From: CAYYYP01 sp964475985
Lineage (GTDB): Bacteria > Bdellovibrionota > UBA1018 > CAYHWW01
Reading direction: 5' to 3'
NCBI GenBank assembly: GCA_964475985.1
Contig: CAYYYP010000067.1
Span: forward strand, 1-12,012
Length of the DNA stretch: 12,012 nt
The notes beneath the pieces were generated by a model. It saw only the letters and a program-made list of their open reading frames with translations, did not search any database and had not been told where the DNA came from. Shown here one piece after another: positions 6,534 to 12,012 of this stretch. Positions within the stretch are counted from its first letter, which is position 1. Each line of letters opens with the position of its first letter. A program made the translations under genes and the position numbers.

Positions 6534-9143
6534 ATGCGAAAGCGTGCCCGCTGTCCTAAACTCTTACGCCTATCCTGGGCGGGCTTTTTTGCAGGCCTGG
6601 CTTTAGTCCTTGGGTTTCACACTTTTGCCGCCCATTCGCTGTATGCCATGAACTCGAATTCGAGCCTTGCGTTACCTACCGCCGCTGAGTGTGATCGCCT
6701 TTTGGGTGGCCTTGGTGAAACTCTCGCCGGACGCCAGGAATTTACCCATATTTACGACCTCCTCCGGATCATCGGCGAGGATGGCCGCTCGAGGGTTTTG
6801 CCTCCTTGGCTCATAGGGCTTGAAGACACGATCATTGAATTCTATGAACATTTGCCCCGGGATAAAAGCGCTGCTTCCGCCCAAGTTACTAGGGGCCACT
6901 TTGAATCTTTTTGCCAGCGCTGGGGTTTTAATCCGGATCAAGGCATCATGGTGCTTACCGTGTACGGCATGAAAATTTTTGAAGTCCATTCCGACATCTC
7001 CGGATCAACGGATGAGATAAAACGTTTTCTTTCGAACTTTTATTTTCTGCAATTTTTAAAATCATCCCATCCGGCAGCGCGCCATCATGATTTCTATCTC
7101 AAAAACGTCGGTCGAAAGTCGGTCCCCGAAATGGCCAACGAGCTGGGCGTTTCCATAGGTGTCGTTTACCGTGAATTGTACTTGCTACGTATTTCAACCG
7201 CTGAAGTTTACCGCAAATTACGTGAAGACCAAGCCGAAGGAAGGCCCATACCGGCATTGAGTCCACAATTTTTGGAGTTTGTCCGCCATCACCTTCACGA
7301 AGGCGCACCTCGGGGCGAGAGCTGGGATAGGTCAGTAAGTTACGAGGGCCAAGTCTATAACGAAACACAACTCTTAGCGCACCTTCACGACTTAGACTTA
7401 AGCCATGCCCAAATTGCCCAGATTCTTTCATCGCCTAGTGTGGTTGTAAAAGGATCGGCCGTTGTATTAAGAACACCTAGTGCAGTTCGGCATAAACTCA
7501 CAGCAATTGGCCTAACGGATGAAGTGCGCCCTCTCCTTAAACCCGACGTGTTTGATGTCAACTATGGTTATTTAAAGATCAACGGACGGCTTCAAGAACA
7601 GACCATTTGGATTTACTTAAGAGATCATCGTACTGATTCGGCCCACCTGATTATAAACAAATTGAATGTGAGCTTTGGTACATTAAAACGATTTATCATT
7701 CGCAATCGTATTGGATTCATGGAACATGCTTCGCTGATCTTGCCGGGTATCGGGCCTCAATCCCTTCCGAGCGATTGGGATGGATTAGTAGAAGAAACTT
7801 CTGTCGTAGAAAGCGCAGTAAAGAAGACCCTCGAATGGTTGAAACGAAATCCTGGACAACTCCCTGGGCGAAACACTCATTTTTTAAATGCGCCGCCTGA
7901 AAGTGATCCCACTCGGGATGTGGTGGGGATCCGATATCTTGAAGTTTTTGGCGCCGTTACCTGGGCTGAGTTCTGGATTATGTTTAAGGAGCGGGCGATC
8001 GCTGAAGGTATTCCATTTTACCTTCACCGAATTAAATTCCCCAATGCCTCGGATGAAGAATTAAATGTTTTACGTCCACATTGGCAGGAAGAAGCCCTTG
8101 AATTGTCCGTAAAATATATGGAGGAGGATCGCCTTCACGGCGAAGAACTTCATCCCCGGGCGACGTGGCCATGGGTCTCTCCCACCGTAAAACACCGACG
8201 AATTTCATTTGTGGGAGTTTCAGAATTAACCCAAGACGGCAGCGTAATTCCTATTTCATGGAGCCGAATGGCAAGCCGTCCAGAACACGGCCGTAAAGCT
8301 GGCGATGAAGCCAAGAGCGGAATTTTTAGGAATACTTCCGAATATTTCTTAGCGTTATATCGCTACGCAAATACTCCGCAAGTCGCAGCCCAGAGACCGT
8401 GGCTTAAAAATCTGCGTCTACTTGATGCCCCACTTGATTCCGATCTTGTGACTCCAGAGGTCCGGGAAACCTGGATTCAGGAAGCTGTAAGAGATGCCCT
8501 ACGGTTTACGAGAAGTCAGGATACGTTCATCCCGGCTGGCGTACCGGTCGCAGAGGCCGTCAATATAACCCCGGGGCGGTTTTTTGGAAGTGGCCGCTAT
8601 GCCGAGGATGGTTCGACTCACAACTGGAGAGTATTTGATTCCTACGCCCACTTTTACCGGCGGTTTTTTGAACTGGATCAACAAGAACCGCTTGAAGGCG
8701 GGCAGTTTCGAGTATGGTGGATCTCGCTTAGCGAAAAGGTTTTTGGTTTGTATGAACCAGGCTCTGAGATGAGAAGCGTCCTAAAGGCGAAGTGGAAAGA
8801 AGAGTGCCTTGAGTTGATTCTTGATGCTTTTATCGGAGGCCAAAACGTGATGACACTTTTAAGCGGCCCTCGGAATGATTTCTGGCGCATGAGCATTGGT
8901 GCCAGAAACCGGCTACTTGGTATTTCTCCGTACAATACCGACTACGGAATCTTTACTGGCCGCAGAGAGCTGTATGAAACCTTGCTCGCATGGCTGCGGC
9001 CTGCGGCGCCGGAACAACCGGAGTCCATGGCCGGTAACGAAACCTTGCTCAGGCTCCATCAGCGCTTAATCGAATCTGTGCCGGGGGCTCGGATTAACGA
9101 ACTTATTCAGCAGCTCGAAGCTGGTATTAGGCGGGCGGAGTAA
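6534..9143 (+). CDS. Signal-peptide-bearing protein with HTH-like segments and C-terminal repeats
   Basis: An 869-residue protein I cannot assign to a family. The N-terminus is strongly basic, then hydrophobic (about 15-33), with a possible cleavage at S-L-Y-A before M39; starting at M39 instead would give a cytoplasmic protein, but no SD supports that. Three segments look like helix-turn-helix: 194-220 (EMANELGVSIGVVYREL), 276-327 (SHAQIAQIL, a 14-residue insert, then RTPSAVRHKLTAIGL, close to the Myb/GcrA-type pattern) and 369-393 (INKLNVSFGTLKRFI). The second half consists of four diverged units starting near 425, 517, 647 and 754. Each has an amphipathic helix (WQEEALEL, WIQEAVRDAL, WKEECLELIL), a Pro/Arg stretch, and an aromatic helix (EFWIMF, EYFLALY, HFYRRFF, ELYETLLAW). 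Cysteines are few. An exported protein with DNA-binding-like folds would be odd; the folds may serve protein contacts instead. It is transcribed away from its minus-strand neighbour. Confidence 0.75.
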   Translation: MRKRARCPKLLRLSWAGFFAGLALVLGFHTFAAHSLYAMNSNSSLALPTAAECDRLLGGLGETLAGRQEFTHIYDLLRIIGEDGRSRVLPPWLIGLEDTIIEFYEHLPRDKSAASAQVTRGHFESFCQRWGFNPDQGIMVLTVYGMKIFEVHSDISGSTDEIKRFLSNFYFLQFLKSSHPAARHHDFYLKNVGRKSVPEMANELGVSIGVVYRELYLLRISTAEVYRKLREDQAEGRPIPALSPQFLEFVRHHLHEGAPRGESWDRSVSYEGQVYNETQLLAHLHDLDLSHAQIAQILSSPSVVVKGSAVVLRTPSAVRHKLTAIGLTDEVRPLLKPDVFDVNYGYLKINGRLQEQTIWIYLRDHRTDSAHLIINKLNVSFGTLKRFIIRNRIGFMEHASLILPGIGPQSLPSDWDGLVEETSVVESAVKKTLEWLKRNPGQLPGRNTHFLNAPPESDPTRDVVGIRYLEVFGAVTWAEFWIMFKERAIAEGIPFYLHRIKFPNASDEELNVLRPHWQEEALELSVKYMEEDRLHGEELHPRATWPWVSPTVKHRRISFVGVSELTQDGSVIPISWSRMASRPEHGRKAGDEAKSGIFRNTSEYFLALYRYANTPQVAAQRPWLKNLRLLDAPLDSDLVTPEVRETWIQEAVRDALRFTRSQDTFIPAGVPVAEAVNITPGRFFGSGRYAEDGSTHNWRVFDSYAHFYRRFFELDQQEPLEGGQFRVWWISLSEKVFGLYEPGSEMRSVLKAKWKEECLELILDAFIGGQNVMTLLSGPRNDFWRMSIGARNRLLGISPYNTDYGIFTGRRELYETLLAWLRPAAPEQPESMAGNETLLRLHQRLIESVPGARINELIQQLEAGIRRAE

Positions 9144-9298
9144 ACTGCGAGTGATTTGGGGGTAGTCCCATAAGTAAAGTATTTATATTTATGGCTTAAC
9201 CAAGAGCCACCGATCAACTCTAAACTTTGCTCTTCGTCTGGGCGGCATAAGCTGCCGAGTCAACAAACCCCGTCGCAATTCCGAGCTACAAACAGACG
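9144..9298. other. Intergenic region before the solenoid gene
   Basis: This 155-base stretch holds no gene. It contains a weak hairpin TGGG/CCCA just after the stop of the 869-residue gene without a following U run, an AT-rich segment (9177-9193) with several weak -10-like hexamers, and a six-pair stem GGCGGC-ATAA-GCTGCC at 9241-9256 that includes one G-T pair. No convincing terminator or SD for the ATG at 9299 is visible. Confidence 0.4.
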
Positions 9299-9379
9299 AT
9301 GAAAACATCTTTATCGCGACGCACTTCATATTTTTTCCCTGTGGCAATTATGTTTTTGATCATAAAAGCCCAGACCTGA
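9299..9379 (+). pseudogene. Signal peptide cut off by in-frame TGA from the solenoid gene
   Basis: An ATG at 9299 begins 26 codons that read as a textbook Sec signal peptide: M-K-T-S-L-S-R-R, a hydrophobic core Y-F-F-P-V-A-I-M-F-L-I-I, then K-A-Q-T. It stops at TGA (9377-9379). The same reading frame then continues without interruption (F-A-G-I-F-S-S-L-P-A-G) into the 617-residue open frame called from TTG 9401, so this is the missing N-terminus of that gene. Restored length would be about 651 residues. Alternatives are a sequencing error at the TGA, occasional read-through, or a genuine recent nonsense mutation. Confidence 0.65.
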
Positions 9380-9400
9380 TTTGCCGGGATTTTTTCGTCT

Positions 9401-11254
9401 TTGCCAGCAGGTTTAGAGAGATCCACTATACCAGGTGAGGTTTACGCAGAATTCATCCGCTTGGGTTTCAAGCCTCCTTATTTCAGACTAAGGTTAGATA
9501 TTTTTCAACGAGCCCTGGAAGTTTCGTGCCGGGCAAACCCTCAAGCTTGCGTTGAACAACTTCATAGGGCTTTTGAAGGGATTGCGTCAGATGATGCAAA
9601 GTGGGATAGCTACCAAGCCGTTGCACAGGTGCTGGGCCAAGTGCTTTTGCGACAAGACACATCAAGCTTAACTTCGGACCAAAAAGCCAGGGTCTTAGAT
9701 TTTCTAACGGAAAAGAGCTTGATAAAGCCCCTTCCTGGCCTTTATGAAAGCATTTCTCAGGATCAAGCCCTAATGGCCCATTTGATTGAAAGCTTTAGGT
9801 TGGCGGGTCAGGAGGGCACTCTTTGGCGAGAAGAGAATATCCTGAGAATTGTTGGCCCTCATTTGCAATCTCATCCGGGATTTGATCCGCTTATTCTTGC
9901 CTATCTTGAGAACCTGAAAGGCAACATGTCTGTATTGCGGGGTCTTTCAGGTTCTGTATTTCGGCCGGGCGCCCTGAGAGAGAAACTTTTTGAGCTTGCG
10001 AAAGCAAACGACAAATTCGCGACAAATGTGTTGCAGGCCACGGCCCAAGCGGATGGCGCTTTCCGAGAGCAGTTCTTACGGGCAATACCGGCGCGCCCGG
10101 GCCCGGTTGCGACCGAAAGCAGTGATGTAGCTCGTGTGGCCACTGATCCTGCGCTTCAGCAGAACCTGCTTGAAAGAATACGAAGATGGAAAGTTACCGA
10201 TATCGGCGTGGGAGGGCAAATAGCTGCTCTGACTCCGGCCGTCGTCACTCAGCAAGATCTACAAAAATTCTTTTTGGCGTATCTACACAAACATAGAGGA
10301 AATAATGATTTTGACAGCGAAGACACGCTTTTTTATGCGGCAGAAGCGCTTAAGGATGCCATCGCCGTTCATGCAAATTTAATCCCTGCGGTTTTGCAGT
10401 TGATTCCCACGATCGCTAATCCCGGAGTCCAGATTCAGCTTGTAGAGTTTTTATACCCGCACCTTCGCAGCTCGCCCGAAGTGGAACGGGCCTTTGGAAG
10501 TTGGCTTCGTAGTGAGCGAATGAATGTACGATTGGCCGTCGCCGCAGGGTTTCGTAACTATCCGGTACCTCTCACTGCGGAGTTGGCTCACGAACTTGCT
10601 GCAGCTCTAAAGAGTTCCGTCCCGCAGATTCAACAGACAGCTTTTGATCTCGTGCGGCAATTTCATAGAGATATTCAAACCGCAAATAGCCAGGTCGTTG
10701 GATATCGAGACGCTGCTGTTCCGACTGGTATGTCCTCGACACCTCAAATTTCTACCGCTTTTGCGGACGAAAAATTGCAGACGGCTTTATTAGACTACTC
10801 ATTTAAGAACAAAGAGGCACGTAGGGAAGTCATGAGAATTTTGGCAGACATTCCCGGCGCTTCGCCACGGATACAAAGACGCCTCGACCGGCTTGCCGCT
10901 ATGAATTATAAGGAAACTCACTCAAGTTCGTTCAAAAATTTTTTTCGGAGGCAGGCCGCGCATTTGAAAACGTTGACTCGCGCCACAGTAAGACCAAATA
11001 CACTTCGTCCAAGCATTGAAGACACTGCATCCGCGGCGCCCGCCGAAACCCCGGTCGACGTAAGGCCTGCGTTGTATCAAGAAGTGGACTCCATTTTAGC
11101 TGCGCGGGCTTTGCGCGCAGGGGATGATTCCACCGGTCTGCGCGTTAATCCCACGGAAGAAGCGCCCTATCTACCTGCGGAAGATGTAGCAGAGTGGACT
11201 GATGCAGATGACGTGTGTATCGCAAAATCCCTGGCGGTTCGCTTGGGTGAATAA
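9401..11254 (+). CDS. Alpha-solenoid (HEAT-like) protein, body of a gene with a broken signal peptide
   Basis: A 617-residue open frame when begun at TTG 9401. No SD precedes that TTG, and the first ATG is only at codon 125 (9773), so this start is doubtful. The likelier original start is the ATG at 9299, whose signal peptide lies in the same frame but ends in TGA at 9377. The protein is almost entirely helical, with paired amphipathic helices. Segments 325-355 (AVLQLIPTIANPGVQIQLVEF), 358-380 and 390-425 (LKSSVPQIQQTAFDL) look like HEAT/ARM repeats, which form protein-binding scaffolds. About 505-600 is a basic then Pro/Ala/acid-rich tail, probably disordered. I see no catalytic motif. It follows the 869-residue gene by 155 bases to the ATG. 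Without the signal peptide it would stay in the cytoplasm or not be made; the long intact frame says the break is recent, an artefact, or tolerated. Confidence 0.6.
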   Translation: MPAGLERSTIPGEVYAEFIRLGFKPPYFRLRLDIFQRALEVSCRANPQACVEQLHRAFEGIASDDAKWDSYQAVAQVLGQVLLRQDTSSLTSDQKARVLDFLTEKSLIKPLPGLYESISQDQALMAHLIESFRLAGQEGTLWREENILRIVGPHLQSHPGFDPLILAYLENLKGNMSVLRGLSGSVFRPGALREKLFELAKANDKFATNVLQATAQADGAFREQFLRAIPARPGPVATESSDVARVATDPALQQNLLERIRRWKVTDIGVGGQIAALTPAVVTQQDLQKFFLAYLHKHRGNNDFDSEDTLFYAAEALKDAIAVHANLIPAVLQLIPTIANPGVQIQLVEFLYPHLRSSPEVERAFGSWLRSERMNVRLAVAAGFRNYPVPLTAELAHELAAALKSSVPQIQQTAFDLVRQFHRDIQTANSQVVGYRDAAVPTGMSSTPQISTAFADEKLQTALLDYSFKNKEARREVMRILADIPGASPRIQRRLDRLAAMNYKETHSSSFKNFFRRQAAHLKTLTRATVRPNTLRPSIEDTASAAPAETPVDVRPALYQEVDSILAARALRAGDDSTGLRVNPTEEAPYLPAEDVAEWTDADDVCIAKSLAVRLGE

Positions 11255-11288
11255 TGCTGCACTTTAGAAACTTTCGAAAGAGGTTTCA

Positions 11289-11429
11289 ATGACTGCAAAT
11301 GCGCGAACGCTTTCATCGCGCAGACGATTATATAATCTAAATCTATTTAGATTCGACGGAATCGCACTTTTCGTATTTATTCACTTACACACTCAAACTC
11401 TTAGTGAGTTTTCTCTTTCTCAATTTTAA
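11289..11429 (+). CDS. Possible 46-residue small protein
   Basis: An ATG at 11289 is preceded by AGAGG six bases upstream, one of the best SD sequences in the window, and opens 46 codons to TAA at 11427. The peptide has a basic N-terminal third (S-S-R-R-R-L-Y-N) followed by a moderately hydrophobic stretch (F-D-G-I-A-L-F-V-F-I-H). Its end overlaps the last 29 bases of the convergent small secreted-protein gene. It lies 34 bases after the solenoid gene and could be read from the same transcript. Against it: an inverted repeat (11334-11353) runs through it, and no family is recognisable. Confidence 0.3.
   Translation: MTANARTLSSRRRLYNLNLFRFDGIALFVFIHLHTQTLSEFSLSQF
11301..11353. terminator. Stem-loops between convergent genes
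   Basis: Two inverted repeats lie between the plus-strand solenoid gene and the convergent minus-strand secreted-protein gene: GCGCGA/TCGCGC with a 9-base loop (11301-11321), and a perfect AATCTAAAT-CT-ATTTAGATT (11334-11353). The GC stem is followed on the plus strand by the AT-rich AGACGATTATATAA rather than a U run. They may act together as a weak two-way terminator, but neither is a classic intrinsic terminator. Confidence 0.3.
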
Positions 11430-11667
11430 TGTCTTTTTTTACGTCGCCATCCTTTTCAACTTTAGTTTCTTCAGTGATGGTGCTTTCAGATCCACTTCCG
11501 TTGAGATCTTTGTTTTTGCGGTGACGCTTTACTGTTTTGGTCCGTGAGCCAGTGAACACATTTTTAGAATGTTCTACCGTTGTCTTATTACTATTTTCGG
11601 CCGTGTCGTCTGCAAATGCAGGAGTCACTGCCAATATACCGATTATTAAAAGCATAGAAAGTTTCAT
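11401..11667 (-). CDS. Small secreted charged protein
   Basis: An 88-residue protein with a clear signal peptide (residues 1-19, ending P-A-F-A before D-D-T). The mature 69 residues contain no cysteine and almost no aromatic residues, and are very rich in Lys, Glu, Thr, Asp, Asn and Ser; the last third alternates Lys and Glu (VEKDGDVKK, IKIEKEK). It is most likely disordered or forms a single charged helix in the periplasm. I recognise no family. The ATG at 11667 has the strongest SD in the window (AGGGG, 7 bases upstream), suggesting good expression. The upstream 40 bases carry an operator-like palindrome (11690-11705). It is convergent with the solenoid gene. Confidence 0.8.
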   Translation of the reverse strand: MKLSMLLIIGILAVTPAFADDTAENSNKTTVEHSKNVFTGSRTKTVKRHRKNKDLNGSGSESTITEETKVEKDGDVKKDIKIEKEKTH

Positions 11668-11681
11668 GAATTTTCCCCTAA

Positions 11682-11745
11682 TTTATAGAGACCAACAATT
11701 TGGTCCGCTATTTTTTTGACACCACCGTATCTCTAAGTATTGGTC
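11682..11745 (-). promoter_or_regulatory. Operator-like palindrome and -10-like box before the small secreted protein
   Basis: GACCAACAATTTGGTC (11690-11705) is a 6-bp inverted repeat (GACCAA/TTGGTC) with a 4-base centre. On the minus strand it lies directly upstream of TATAAA (11687-11682). A third TTGGTC half-site is at 11740-11745, 40 bases from the second. If TATAAA is the -10, the palindrome sits where many regulators bind, between -35 and -10. However, transcription would then start inside or next to the SD, so the true promoter may be farther upstream and the palindrome an RNA stem. No good -35 is seen. Confidence 0.35.
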
Positions 11746-12012
11746 AATGCGCTTCTAATCCAACCCCCAACCCCGTTCCCTTCCTAGCCTCCCACCCGCT
11801 CCAGCGAAGCGCCGAGCTCCCCCACGCCGTCTGGATTGAAACCGGCACCACGCAGGATTTTTCGCGTCTGGCGAGGCGGAGAAGGTGGCTCACCGCAAGC
11901 GCACTCCTGTCTCACTTTTAGTCACATATTGCAGGGCACAAGAGGTTGCCTAATAGGGCTCCGCCCCCAAAAATTGCATTATGCAATATTCATCTATTGA
12001 TTTTGATTTCAA
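11706..12012. other. Gene-free, partly GC-rich terminal region
   Basis: I see no supported gene in these 307 bases. About 11757-11805 is almost pure pyrimidine on the plus strand (C-rich), and about 11800-11930 is visibly GC-richer than the rest of the window. Inverted repeats include GCGCTTC (11749-11755) with GAAGCGC (11806-11812), GGGC-TCC-GCCC (11956-11966) and ATTGCAT-T-ATGCAAT (11973-11987). Open frames exist on both strands but lack SDs and have the biased composition expected of non-coding GC-rich DNA. It could be a repeat element, a structured RNA or a gene remnant. Confidence 0.35.

Noticed and set aside
11833..11843. tRNA T-arm-like GGTTTCAATCC on the minus strand
   Set aside because: The flanking bases do not form a T stem, and no anticodon or acceptor arm can be placed around it.
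11700..11921. Plus-strand open frame of 73 codons in the terminal region
   Set aside because: It starts at a TTG inside the palindrome with no SD, and its Pro/Arg/Ser bias is what GC-rich non-coding DNA gives.
1..12012. CRISPR array, insertion sequence or phage module
   Set aside because: I saw no regularly spaced direct repeats, transposase motifs, terminal inverted repeats with target duplications, or phage structural genes.

Overview
The window has roughly balanced base composition, tightly packed genes and no ribosomal RNA, tRNA, transposase, phage or CRISPR gene that I can see. Every substantial protein begins with a Sec-type signal peptide or an obvious relic of one, and almost none resembles a familiar enzyme family. 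TTG/GTG starts appear, and Shine-Dalgarno (SD) sequences are weak for most genes. This fits an envelope- or secretion-rich accessory region of a Gram-negative bacterium. A predatory-type lineage such as Bdellovibrionota is my best guess, from gene style only; no marker gene proves it.

Layout. (1) 131-3228, plus strand: a two-gene unit encoding an exported or membrane-anchored protein and, 2 bases later, a 744-residue secreted protein with four PAN/Apple-like cysteine modules. (2) 6426-3246, minus strand: a 462-residue exported protein of unknown function, then a cobalamin (B12) riboswitch at about 4977-4843, then a 168-residue secreted protein and a 290-residue secreted HEAAH-type putative zinc metallopeptidase, ending 17 bases from the convergent PAN-module gene. 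(3) 6534-9143, plus strand: an 869-residue protein with an apparent signal peptide, three helix-turn-helix-like segments and a C-terminal half made of four diverged repeats. It is probably expressed from an extended -10 promoter as a leaderless message. (4) 9299-11254, plus strand: an alpha-solenoid protein whose natural signal peptide is cut from the body by an in-frame TGA at 9377. (5) 11255-12012: a possible 46-codon gene, a clear small secreted charged protein on the minus strand with an operator-like palindrome in front of it, and a GC-rich, gene-free stretch.

The strongest observation is the B12 riboswitch. Its core (GGTGAGAATCC, CCCGCAACGGT) and a B12-box-like 3' segment are readable on the minus strand. 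The genes downstream are not B12 synthesis, B12 transport or B12-independent isoenzyme genes but a small secreted protein of unknown family and a putative secreted peptidase. A hairpin that would bury the SD of the first gene, and a 38-codon leader ORF ending 3 bases before its start, suggest control at translation. If confirmed, this would be a B12-responsive exported-protein operon of a kind I do not recognise.
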